Source: Plasmopara viticola (Eukaryota > Oomycota > Peronosporomycetes > Peronosporales > Peronosporaceae). From it: a stretch of DNA of 64,000 bases. Below, piece by piece: positions 33,943 through 43,554 of the stretch. Under the pieces are notes generated by a model. It made no database searches. It was given only the letters and a program-made list of their open reading frames with translations, and was not told the origin of the DNA. How positions within the stretch are numbered: the first letter of the stretch is position 1; every line of letters starts with the position of its first letter. The stretch is from NCBI GenBank assembly GCA_001695595.3, contig MBPM02000104.1:124001-188000 (forward strand), written 5' to 3'. A program made the position numbers and the translations under genes.

Positions 33943-34234
33943 TGATGGAAGGTGACTTTGAGCACTAAGTAGGAGGCCGAGGCGAGGAAACCGAAGCGGA
34001 GAAGGCACTTGGGGGTTTGAATGGAAATTCAGAAGTGATTGATTTATTGGAGTTAGTTTGGCTGCTGCGTAGAAACGCAGCAGTGCATCCTATCACTAAG
34101 TGCATCTAATCACAAACATTCCTTACTCGTCTAATCAGCCTACTCGTCTAATCAACGTGTGGTCGTATTGGACCGGTTCATGCTAACCGTTTAATGGGTA
34201 CAATGTACCAACTGGTCAGCATGTACCTGTAACA
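33943..34234 (-). repeat. E11 5' LTR (292 bp)
   Basis: In element orientation it starts TGTTACAGG and ends CCATCA, canonical TG...CA. It shares the block around TTGATTTAT(C/T)GGAGTTAG with the E5 LTR. Confidence 0.9.
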
Positions 34235-35641
34235 AAGTGGGTTTTCAAGATCAAGCGCAAAGCCGACGGATCAATTGAAAAATACAAGGCGCGTCTCGTC
34301 GCAAAAGGATTTAAACAGCAATACGGCATTGACTACACGGAAACGTTTTCGCCTGTGGTCAAGTACGTCACACTGCGCATGGTGATCAGCTTGACAAAGT
34401 ATCTTGGATGGCCCCTTGACCAGCTTGATGTTGTTACGGCATTTCTCTACGGTGTAATGAAAGAAGTCGTTTACTGTGTGGTACCAGAGGGAGTGGAACT
34501 CGAAGGTAATTTCGATTGCTTGGAACTGTTGAAAGCAATTTACGGCCTAAAACAAGCATCCCGAGTTTGGAACGAGACCTTTGATGAGTTTGTGTGCTCC
34601 ATTGGATTCTGTGTTTCTGCTTTCGACCCATGCCTCTATATCAAGAATGTCGACGGCCATTGCATATTGCTACTGGTGTATGTAGATGATGTACTCATCA
34701 CTGGCAGCTCGGCCAAGCTCATCGCGGAAACTAAAAGCAGTCTCAAGTCACGCTTTGAAATGACGGACAGTGGGAAATGTGCTTTTGTTTTGGGCATTGA
34801 GCTTGTGGATAACGCTGACGGCAGCATCACACTTTGCCAGAGACGCTATGTCGACGACATTCTCAAGCGATTTGGCATGAGTGATTGCAAGCCAGTATTA
34901 AGTCCGACCGACTTAAGCTTACGACTCGTGCCAAGTGCTGCAACAACAAAGGCTGACGTCCCATTTCGCGAAGCTGTGGGTGCCTTGATGCATCTGACAA
35001 CTGCAACACGTCCAGACATTGCCTTTGCTGTTGGATATGTATTACGTTTTATGGAGAACCCGCAAGCTGAACACTGGGTTGCGATAAAGAGAGTTCTTCG
35101 CTACCTCCAAGGAAGCAAGTCACACGGCATCACTTTTAAGGCTAGTGATCATGTGGATTTCCGGGGATACTCGGATGCAGATTGGGCTGGCGATCATGCG
35201 GACCGCAAGTCAACCTCTGGCTATGCATTTATGTTGATGGGAGCACCTGTGAGTTGGGGAAGCAAGAAACAATCAAGCGTTTCACTGTCGACCAGCGAAG
35301 CTGAATACATTGCACTCAGCCTGGCAATACAAGAAGGCAAGTGGGTACATCGTCTTCTTTGTGAAATTTTAGGAGCAGCTGGTAAAGATAAACCGGAGCT
35401 GAAGATACTTGAAGATAATCAATCATGTATCAAGATGACGAAGAACCCGGTCAACCATGGTCGAGCCAAGCACATTGATATCAAGTATCATCACATCCGT
35501 GACGAAGTCAAACGCGGTGAAGTCAAGCTTGAATATTGCGAGACCTCGGCAATGCTGGCAGACATCATGACGAAGGCACTTCCAGGACCACGTCATGCCG
35601 ACCTAATGAGGGCTCTCGGAATTCACGCGTGCTCGTATTGA
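34235..35641 (+). pseudogene. E12 RT and RNase H, open but 5'-truncated
   Basis: 469 codons including the stop remain open. The frame starts with [20 protein letters not shown] and passes RT motifs [44 protein letters not shown] and YVDDVLITGSS, then RNase [60 protein letters not shown] and ADIMTKALPGPRH. TGA (35639-35641) overlaps the polypurine tract. No lesion is seen except the truncation by the E11 insertion. Confidence 0.92.
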
Positions 35642-35648
35642 GGGGGAG

Positions 35649-36010
35649 TATTGAAGGTAGCCGGTTTCCCTCAGTTTTATTCCGGTTTCCAAGGCTGTCC
35701 GATACGAGCGGCTGTCCGACGGTTCAAACAAACAACGATGGCGTCATGGAAAGACGCACGGAAAGGCGCACTCAAGATGATTGCGCCCGGATGGGAAGAT
35801 GATTGCGCCCGGATGGTAAGTGCCTCTGATTGGCTTAGATAAATGAATGGCTTAGATGTAGCAAAGAGTTGTGAACTAAGGACCAAATGAATACACTCAC
35901 TTTGAAATCTTCTTTCTTCCTCACAAGTGTCTTCGCTCGGTTCTCCCTCGCGCAGACTCTTCACCACACGCCTCAAACTCTTCGCCTTCGCTCCGCTCAC
36001 CCATCCAACA
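35649..36010 (+). repeat. E12 3' LTR (362 bp, A-type)
   Basis: Reverse-oriented match to the E3 LTRs with a few changes (for example near the end, CCATCCAACA versus CCAATCTAACA). TATTGA occurs on both sides of the polypurine run. Confidence 0.94.
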
Positions 36011-38912
36011 TAAAGGGAGCGCTTTAGCTGACAGACGTAGTTTGGGTATACGTCGTTAACATATCCATCCGGTTGCGCCATGTAAATGTCCTCGTCCAAA
36101 GTGCCATTGAGAAAGGCTGTATTGACGTCCATCTGATGCAGCATCAAATTGTGCTTGGCCGACAGACTTAGTCGAAGAAAACTTGGCCACTGGAGCGAAA
36201 GTCTCTTCGTAGTCGACTCCATGCTTCTGAAAAAAGCCTTTGGCCACGAGTCGTGCTTTGAACCGCTCGATCTTTCCGGCTTGATTTTCTTTGATCCGGA
36301 AGACCCATCTAATGCCGATAGCCTGGCGACCTTTCGGCAAAGGTACTAAGTCCCAGGTCTTGTTCTTGCGAAGAGAGCTCACTTTGGCATCACACGCCTC
36401 TTTCCATTCGGCCGTGTTGCTGGATTCCATTGCCGACTTGAAAGTTGTCGGCATTTCTCCCACTAAATCCACAACAAAGGCCGCTTCGAAATCTTGGGCC
36501 GTTGCAGACATTTCCTCCAGCGATTGATAGCGAGTTGACCTCTTTGCTGTTGGAATATTCGCTGCTTTTTCAAGCGATTGGTTCCGCTGGTGTCGTTTGC
36601 TGCCAGGCTCAAAATCCAAGTCCACAATAGGCTGAGTGCCCGCGTGCTGCTTCTTTTCAGGCTCCATGTCCTGATCTTGCATAGCGTTTTCATTTTCTGA
36701 GCGGTCAAAATTAGATGTTTCGTTCTCGTCAAATACAGCTTCTGATGACTCGGTACTTGGTATCTTGTCGTCAAAAGTATCTTCCATGAAATTTGCGTCC
36801 CGACTCAATAGAACGCGACCGCTACCGTTTTCTTCAAACCTGTACGCCTTTTCATGTTCTGAATAGCCAAGAAAACGGCACCGAGTCGAACGAGCATCAA
36901 ACTTGGATCGTTTCTCTTTGGGAACTGAGACGTAAGCATGGCAGCCGAATACCTTCAAATTTGCCAACAAATGCTTCTTGCCAGTCCACAGTTGAAACGG
37001 CGACGCATCATGTTCAACAGCTCGTGTCGGACATCGGTTGCGAAGAAACGCAGCAGTTAAAACAGCTTCACCCCAATAAGTTTTTGGCAGACCAGCGTGC
37101 TCCAGCATACACCGTCCACATTCAACAAGTGTACGATTCATGCGTTCTGCGACTCCATTCAGTTTTGGCGTGTACTATGGCGTAAACTTCTGTATGATGC
37201 AACGCTCTGCACAAAACTTTGCCATTGCTTCAGAAGTGTGCTCGCCGCCATGATCACAACAGAGTGATTTAACGCGCATGTTCGCCTGATTTTTGGCCAT
37301 CGCAACGAAAGTAGCAAACTTGTCGGCAACCTCGGACTTGTTTCGTAGCAAGTACACAGCACAGTAATGCGACTTCTCATCGATAAAAGTAGCAAAATAG
37401 CGCTTGCCACTGAATGTCGCCGTTTGCATGGGTCCACACACATCGCTGTGAATGACTTCAAGAAGTCTTTGCCCGATTGGGTGAAGACTTCATGAAGCTT
37501 ACCCGCGTCTGTTTGCCAAAAGCGCATCCTTTGCACAGCTCCCACTTGTTAACAGACTTCAGGTCAATACCTGCTCCACAGCCTTTTGCAACAATAGTCG
37601 AAAGACCACCGTGACCAATGTGACCTAGTCGAAGGTGCCAGAGGTACGACGTGGTGTCCCCATAGCATCCCAACGAGCTAGTCAAATTGGCCTCGTCTTC
37701 AATAATTGGCTTCATGCAGAGCTTGAACAACCCCTTTCCCTCACGAGCGCCCAACTTCCAGCGAAAACCTTTTGCTTCAGCAAAGCAGCCGTCGTGCTCA
37801 AACGTGACCGGGCCAACATCCTTTGTAAAGCGTCCAACGGAGAACAAATTGCGTGAAAGCTTTGGAATGTGCCAAACGAAGTGAGAACACCCTTCTTCAT
37901 TCCGCGAGGCGTAAACATCGACATAACGATGTCACCCGTCCCCACAGCTTGAACCACGCCATCATCCGCGAGATGCACATCCACTGGGTCAATTCTCTTG
38001 TAGTTTTTCATGTACTCTTTCGTGTATGTCATGTGTTGAGTGGCCCCCGAGTCAACTAGCCACACACAGCTCGACTTGGTGGGATAGGCAGCTTCACCAA
38101 CCGAGAAAAGATAGTCGCCAGAGTCATCATCTTTACTTTGCGCGACACTAGCACGCTGCGGTCGCTGTCGTTCCGCATTGTCACGAATTTGAGCCGGGCA
38201 CTTGGCAATCCAATGCTTATGCTCTCCACAGTAGTGGCAAGTACTGCTTGCCTTCACTGACGCTTGTCGTCCCTTGCGTCGTCCATTGTCCGCCATTGCA
38301 AATGCTTGACCTTGGCCGTGCGCGGCTCCATCGACGCCGCCACCTTGCTCTTTGCGCTTTAAGTCTTCGTGTAGCAGCCGAGACGTGACGAGTTCCCACG
38401 ATAAAGAGTCGGCTCTTGACTCGAGTGCCGTGATAAGAAACGCGTACGACTCGCTGAGACTTGCCAATAGCGTGATCACAAGGTCGTCCTCGCTAACCGG
38501 AGCACCCACAGCGTCGAGCTGCTCCGCCAGCGTCTTCATCTTGTTAATGTGCGCGAGCACATCTTCCCCTTCATCCATCTTGGCCGTGAAGAAGCGACGA
38601 CGAAGAAAGTACCCCACTCGCCGAACGAACCAACGGCAGCTGCGAGTCCTCCATCGCAAGACAGATGATCGCGAGCGCCTTCCTCGACTTGCGCTTGAAC
38701 GTGTTCTGGTCCAGCGCAGTAGTTAGGTGTTCCAGCTTGATCTACCCGCTCACCACTTCCCACAAGTCACGCTCCTCCAGCACCATCTGCATTTTAAACT
38801 TCCAAGTGTGAAAGTTCGTTCCATCGAACTTGTTGATGCGGTTGGTGGTGGAGGCGTCCATGGCAAGGGCGAAGTCGGTGTCGGAGTCAGGGAAGACGGA
38901 GCTTGGGCTCAT
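36011..38912 (-). pseudogene. E13 gag-pol through RT start (family II), several lesions
   Basis: The ATG is 38910-38912. A deletion of about 60 bp at about 38610 removes SLANKLFLRRR-adjacent gag codons relative to E2. The knuckle CHYCGEHKHWIAKC has Lys where Gly is normal. Protease VDSGATQHMT precedes a one-base deletion near 37881 shared with E2. Integrase is broken by a two-base loss near 37466 and by a TAG near 37174 in TPPYTPQLNG. After MNRTLVEC the frame is open through the linker into RT, where 11 bases are missing near 36172. It stops at the E12 insertion in the SLYGLKQ region. Confidence 0.9.
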
Positions 38913-38916
38913 AACC

Positions 38917-39193
38917 TGAAGAAGCTCGAGTGTGCACTAGTTGGTAAAATGCAAAGTGAATATATTTAAAAGGTCCTTAGTTCGCAACTACATGCTACCT
39001 CTAAGCCAATGATTTATCTAAGCCAATCAGAACAACCCACCATCCGGGCGCAATCATCTTCCCATTCCGAAACCGATCTTTTGCCCATCTTGAACCCGCT
39101 CCCTCAGTAAGTCATCAACTGATTGCAGATACCGATACTTACCGATATGTAGTCGCTGGTCGAGGCGTATCATCACCAGCATCTTCGACAACA
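38917..39193 (-). repeat. Shared, chimeric family II LTR between E13 and E14
   Basis: One 277-bp LTR has the E13 primer binding site on its left and the E14 polypurine tract on its right. Its left part resembles the E2 5' LTR (TGAAGAAGCTCGAGTG, CAGAACAAC, CATTCCG); its right part matches the E14 5' LTR (CCGATACTTACC, GTATCATCACCAGC). The switch lies between about 39070 and 39100. This is what LTR-LTR recombination leaves. Confidence 0.9.
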
Positions 39194-42100
39194 CTCCCAC
39201 TCGACTCGGCAAGGGTGACGCCTTGTATCCCAAGTTTAGAACGCAGAACATCGAACTGCGCGGATGGAATTGGCTTCGTCATTATGTCGGCCAGCATGTC
39301 TTGCGTAGGGATGTACTCAAGGTTGACTTGGCCGTCCTCAACCTTTTCTCGCACGAAGTGGTAGCGAATGTCGATATGTTTCGTGCGCTTGTGAAATTCT
39401 GGATTCTTGGCCAACGCAATAGAACCTTGATTGTCCTCAAATATCTTGACAGACTCATTGGAAGTCATCTCACCAAGCTCGCACAGAAATACCTTGAGCC
39501 AAACCGCTTCTTGAGTGGCTTCTGATAAAGCCATATACTCCGCCTCTGTCGAGGAAAGTGCCACACTTCGTTGCTTCTTACTTCGCCAGCTGATGCATCC
39601 ATTATTAAGTGTAAACGCATAGCCGCCTGTACTTCGGCGAGACTCGATGTCTCCAGCCCAGTCTGCATCCGAATACCCAAGTAGCTTAGCCGGACCGCAT
39701 TTTAAAAACTGGAGTCCATGCGTTTCCGTTGCCTTTAAGTATCGCAGAACCCGCTTGAGTGCTTGCCAATGCGTCGGACACAGATCAGCAGCAAACTGGC
39801 TTAGAACTCCCACAGCCGCAGCAAGGTCCGGTCGCGTCGCAACCATGAGATACATTATGCCACCAACACAACTTCGATAAGGCACATTCTTCATCGTAAC
39901 TTCATGCTTGCAGCCGCCTTCACACATGTTCTTTGTCAGCTTGAGCCCTGCTTCTTGAGGCGTCTTGACAGGCTTGCTATCTTGCATGCCAAACTTGCTC
40001 AGAATTGACTTGAGAAACTTGGACTGTCGCATCGTGACTCGACCGGATACTTGGTCTTGACCGATTTCCATACCGAGAAAGTACTTGAGCTCGCCGAGGT
40101 CGGTCATCTCAAATCGATCGCTTAGCGCACGCTTGGTGGAGACAAGGAGCGAGTTGTTGCTGCTTGCTACAATGAGATCATCCACGTACAGCACAACAAT
40201 AACCATATCGTCGTCCACACGCTTGATGTAGACACAGTGATCGGACTCACACTTGCTGAAACTCATCTTGATCATAAAGTCGTCGATGGTTTGGTTCCAC
40301 ATGCGCGGTGATTGCTTGAGACCGTACAACGAACGCTTCAGCTTACATACATGATCTTGTTTGTTTTCGCTCACATATCCTTCAGGCTGCTGCATATAAA
40401 TTTCTTCATCCAGAACTCCGTTTAAGAAAGCAGTCTTCACGTCCATCTGATGTAGCGTCAAACCGTACTTGGCAGCCATACTCAACGCGATGCAAATTGA
40501 AGTAAACTTCGCCACCGGCGCAAATGTCTCCTCATAATCAACTCCAAACTTTTGTGAAAATCCCTTGGCAACGAGTCGCGCCTTGAACCGCTCGATAATC
40601 CCATCTTGGTTTTCCTTGACTCGAAACACCCATCTGCAGCCGATCGCTTTGCGTCCTTTAGGCAGAGGAACAACATCCCAAGTCTTGTTCTTGTGGAGTG
40701 ACTCTAGCTCCGAGTCGCATGCAGCTTTCCATTGGCCCGCGTCACTGGATTCCATCGCCGACTTGAACGTTGTCGGCAATTCTCCCACTGAATACACGAC
40801 GTGGGCGACTTCGTAGCCCTCTTCGCGAATTGTAGCCAGAGCCGACATTTCTTCGAGAGTCGAGCGTTGGTATTTGGGCACATGACGCTTGGGCTGCGGA
40901 ACTTCAGTCACCTTTTCCAAAGATTGAGTACGAGTGTGCCGCTTACTTCCCAATTCGGAGTCCGTACTTGCATCTTGTGTCTCATCCTGCTCTTGCTCAA
41001 ACTCGTTTTCGTCGTCCGTCGATATTCCTTTATCCTCATCATGAATCTCGACAATAGTGCTTTCATTTTTGAAAGTCGTTCTTCCACTGTCGAAAGTGTC
41101 TTCCTTGAACTGAGCATCACGACTCATAACGATTCGACCAGTCGACAATTCTTCAAAGCGATACGTCTTTTGGTGCTCCGAGTAGCCCAAAAATCGACAC
41201 AATATTGCTTTCGCATCCAGTTTCGAGCGCTTTTCTTTCGGAACATGCACGAACGCGCGACAACCAAACACTTTCAAGTTGGCTAATAGTGGTTTCTTGG
41301 CTGTCCAAAGCTCGAAAGGTGACGTCTGGTGCTCGATAGCACGCGATGGACACCGATTTCGAAGAAACATTGCTGTCATAACTGCTTCTCCCCAGTAGTG
41401 TTTGGCGAGACCCGCGTGCTCCAACATGCACCTTGCGCATTCCACAAGCGTCCGATTCATACGCTCCGCAACTCCGTTAAGCTGTGGTGTGTACGGCGGC
41501 GTATACTTGAGTACAATTCCATTATCCGAGCAAAACTTGGCCATTTTCGTGGATGCATACTCGCCACCGTTGTCACTGCGAAGAGATTTTACGCGTTTGC
41601 CGGTCTGCTTTTCTGCGAATGCCACAAAGTTGGCGAACTTGTCCACGACTTCTGACTTGCTCTTGATCAGATAGACGACGCAATATCTTGACTTGTCGTC
41701 GATGAACGTCACGAAGTAGCGCTTGCCACTAAACGTTGGAGACTGCATGGGACCGCACACATCGCTGTGAATAATCTCCAAAAGCTCATTCGCTCGATCC
41801 GTCGACATCGATTGGAACCGTACACGAGTCTGCTTACCCAGTGCACAGCCATCACAAATCTCCCACTCGTTCACAGACGTAATGTCGATTCCAATGGCGA
41901 GATTCTTCCTCACGATTGCGTTCAGCCCGTCGTGACCAATATGACCAAGTCGAAGATGCCACAAATATGAGGCGTCCTCGTTGCTTGTCAAAGTCTTGAC
42001 CGTATTTGCTTCTTCACGAGCAACCGGAGTCATGTGCAGCCGAAATAATCCTTTTCCTTCGCGCGCACCGATTTTCCACTTGACACCTTTTGTTTCGGCA

Positions 42101-43269
42101 AAGCATCCCTTCCTGTCAAAAACAACAGGCCCGACGTCCTTGGTAAAGCGACCAACTGAAAACAAATTTCTCGACAACTTGGGGATGTGCCACACATTTG
42201 TCAACACACCCTTCTTAATTCCGTGCGACGTCATCATAGCCATCACAATGTCACCGCTGCCAATAGCTTGTACGACGCCGTCGTCTGCCAGATGTACGTC
42301 GATAGGGGGAAAAGTCTTGTAGCTCCTCATGAACTTCTTGGAACTTGTCATATGCTGAGTCGCCCCCGAGTCGACCAGCCAAACGTCATTCGGCTTGACA
42401 GAGCCACTGCTACCGCTAACCGAGAAAAGATAGTCACCAGAATCTTCAATTTGCGCGACGTTTGCCCGCTGCGATCGATATCGCTCAGCATCATTCTGGA
42501 CTCGCGAGGGGCAATCTGCGATCCAGTGTCCTTGTTTGCCGCAATTATGGCACGCACCAGTCTTCTTCACCGGTCGTTCTTTGCGCTTCGCATCCTTCAT
42601 CATGAACGCTTGGCCAGACGCAGCTCCATCGCCGCCCTGCTCCTTGCGCTCCATATCCTCATGGAGAAGTCGAGACGTCACCAGCTCCCAGGTCAAAGTG
42701 TCTGCACGAGATTCCAATGCAGTAATGAGAAACTGGTACGAGTCATTAAGACTCCCAAGAAGCGTGATAACCAAGTCGTCCTCGCTCACCGGGGCACCTA
42801 CAGCATCGAGCTGCTCCGCTAGCGTCTTGAGCTTGTTAATGTGTTCCAGAACATCATCACCTTCTTCCATCATTGTCGTGAAAAACCGTCGACGAAGAAA
42901 GAGCTTGTTTGCGAGGCTCCTCTTCTCAAAGTGTCCTTCCAGTCGCGACCATGCATCATGCGCACCACTTGACGACCGGACCAGTGGCAGTTGCGAGTCT
43001 TCCATCGCAAGAGAGATTATCGTTAGCGCTTTCCGAGACTTCCTCTTGTAAGTCGACTGATCCATCGCATTCGTGCAGTGCTCCAGCTTGATCTCACCAC
43101 TTGCGACTTCCCACAGGTCCCTCTCCTCCAGCACCATCTGCATCTTGAACTTCCAGGTGTGAAAGTTGGTGCCGTCGAACTTGTTGATTCGACTTGGCAT
43201 AGACGCGTCCATGGTGGCGAGGGCAGAGTCAGAGAAGGGGGAGGCAGAGTCGGCGGGGCTTGGGCTCAT
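39139..43269 (-). CDS. E14 gag-pol polyprotein, 1,376 residues, intact (family II)
   Basis: Gag packages element RNA; protease cuts the polyprotein; integrase, RT and RNase H make and insert the cDNA. Gag 1-230, core INKFDGTNFHTWKFKMQMVL; CCHC knuckle 240-253 (CHNCGKQGHWIADC); protease Asp300 in VDSGAT; integrase HHCC His438, His443, Cys472, Cys475 and DDE Asp503, Asp566, Glu602 with the usual 35-residue last spacing; acidic linker about 730-830; RT about 865-1110 with [11 protein letters not shown] and YVDDL (1028-1032); RNase H with [10 protein letters not shown] (from 1198), LSSTEAEYMAL and EDNQGSIALAKNP. The ATG is in the primer binding site; the last 18 or so residues are encoded inside the 3' LTR. 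The first 110-120 codons are almost those of E7, the rest is closer to E9/E15, so it is a mosaic. All catalytic residues are present; autonomy is plausible but depends on the recombined 3' LTR. Confidence 0.95.
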   Translation of the reverse strand: MSPSPADSASPFSDSALATMDASMPSRINKFDGTNFHTWKFKMQMVLEERDLWEVASGEIKLEHCTNAMDQSTYKRKSRKALTIISLAMEDSQLPLVRSSSGAHDAWSRLEGHFEKRSLANKLFLRRRFFTTMMEEGDDVLEHINKLKTLAEQLDAVGAPVSEDDLVITLLGSLNDSYQFLITALESRADTLTWELVTSRLLHEDMERKEQGGDGAASGQAFMMKDAKRKERPVKKTGACHNCGKQGHWIADCPSRVQNDAERYRSQRANVAQIEDSGDYLFSVSGSSGSVKPNDVWLVDSGATQHMTSSKKFMRSYKTFPPIDVHLADDGVVQAIGSGDIVMAMMTSHGIKKGVLTNVWHIPKLSRNLFSVGRFTKDVGPVVFDRKGCFAETKGVKWKIGAREGKGLFRLHMTPVAREEANTVKTLTSNEDASYLWHLRLGHIGHDGLNAIVRKNLAIGIDITSVNEWEICDGCALGKQTRVRFQSMSTDRANELLEIIHSDVCGPMQSPTFSGKRYFVTFIDDKSRYCVVYLIKSKSEVVDKFANFVAFAEKQTGKRVKSLRSDNGGEYASTKMAKFCSDNGIVLKYTPPYTPQLNGVAERMNRTLVECARCMLEHAGLAKHYWGEAVMTAMFLRNRCPSRAIEHQTSPFELWTAKKPLLANLKVFGCRAFVHVPKEKRSKLDAKAILCRFLGYSEHQKTYRFEELSTGRIVMSRDAQFKEDTFDSGRTTFKNESTIVEIHDEDKGISTDDENEFEQEQDETQDASTDSELGSKRHTRTQSLEKVTEVPQPKRHVPKYQRSTLEEMSALATIREEGYEVAHVVYSVGELPTTFKSAMESSDAGQWKAACDSELESLHKNKTWDVVPLPKGRKAIGCRWVFRVKENQDGIIERFKARLVAKGFSQKFGVDYEETFAPVAKFTSICIALSMAAKYGLTLHQMDVKTAFLNGVLDEEIYMQQPEGYVSENKQDHVCKLKRSLYGLKQSPRMWNQTIDDFMIKMSFSKCESDHCVYIKRVDDDMVIVVLYVDDLIVASSNNSLLVSTKRALSDRFEMTDLGELKYFLGMEIGQDQVSGRVTMRQSKFLKSILSKFGMQDSKPVKTPQEAGLKLTKNMCEGGCKHEVTMKNVPYRSCVGGIMYLMVATRPDLAAAVGVLSQFAADLCPTHWQALKRVLRYLKATETHGLQFLKCGPAKLLGYSDADWAGDIESRRSTGGYAFTLNNGCISWRSKKQRSVALSSTEAEYMALSEATQEAVWLKVFLCELGEMTSNESVKIFEDNQGSIALAKNPEFHKRTKHIDIRYHFVREKVEDGQVNLEYIPTQDMLADIMTKPIPSAQFDVLRSKLGIQGVTLAESSGSVVEDAGDDTPRPATTYR
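39194..39202 (-). promoter_or_regulatory. E14 polypurine tract inside the coding region
   Basis: GAGTGGGAG on the minus strand directly precedes the LTR start TGTTGTCG. It would prime plus-strand DNA synthesis and at the same time encodes part of ESSGSV. Confidence 0.85.
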
Positions 43270-43273
43270 AACC
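43262..43273 (-). promoter_or_regulatory. E14 primer binding site containing the gag-pol start codon
   Basis: GGTTATGAGCCC sits directly beside the 5' LTR. The 12 bases are complementary to the anticodon stem-loop of initiator tRNA-Met. ATG at 43267-43269 is the polyprotein start; the site also encodes Ser-Pro. Confidence 0.87.
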
Positions 43274-43554
43274 TGTTGTAAAGGTCGAAGTGAGCACTAG
43301 TTGGCAAAATGCAAAGTGAATATATTTAAAAAGGTCCTTAGTTCACAACTACATGCTACCTCTAAGCCAATGATTTATCTAAGCCAATCAGAACGACTCA
43401 CCATCCGGGCGCAATCATCTTCTCATCCCGAAACCGATCTTTTGCCCATCTTGAACCCGCTCCCTCAGTAAGTCATCAACTGATTGCAGATACCGATACT
43501 TACCGATATGTAGTCGCTGGTCGAGGCGTATCATCACCAGCATCTTCGACAACA
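43274..43554 (-). repeat. E14 5' LTR (281 bp)
   Basis: Plus-strand start TGTTGTAAAGGTCG, end GACAACA. Its left half resembles the E7 LTR; its right half equals the right half of the shared LTR 38917-39193. Confidence 0.93.

Larger units (their letters stand above)
31063..34234 (-). mobile_element. E11: family I element, host of E9
   Basis: Retained parts are the 5' LTR 33943-34234, primer binding site 33931-33942, gag-pol down to RT (31063-33938) and 76 bp of RT at 21676-21751 beyond E9. The 3' half and 3' LTR are missing, cut at the E8 LTR. On the right AAGTG (34235-34239) begins plus-strand E12, so E11 had inserted in E12. Confidence 0.92.
34235..36010 (+). mobile_element. E12: plus-strand family I element, 3' part, host of E11
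   Basis: RT, RNase H, polypurine tract (35642-35648) and a complete 362-bp A-type LTR (35649-36010) remain. The 5' part should lie beyond E11 but is not in the window. The right end is followed by TAAAG (36011-36015) and minus-strand E13 RT. E3 is its near-identical sister. Confidence 0.92.
36011..39193 (-). mobile_element. E13: family II element, 5' part, host of E12
   Basis: Gag to mid-RT (36011-38912) and a 5' LTR at 38917-39193 that it shares with E14. The primer binding site is 38905-38916. The RT C-terminus and RNase H are missing beyond E12. Near-identical to E2 over the shared part, including a common frameshift. Confidence 0.9.
38917..43554 (-). mobile_element. E14: family II element with an intact polyprotein
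   Basis: Internal region 39194-43273 lies between the chimeric 3' LTR (38917-39193) and the 5' LTR (43274-43554). The right flank GAAAG (43555-43559) starts the 3' LTR of E15; the left target duplication was lost when the 3' LTR recombined. The internal DNA is coding apart from four bases. It is the only copy in the window whose gag-pol has no stop or shift. Confidence 0.94.

Noticed and set aside
38917..43554. E13 and E14 as a tandem insertion sharing an LTR from the start
   Set aside because: The mixed variant pattern of the shared LTR and the missing flanks favour later recombination between two separate LTRs.
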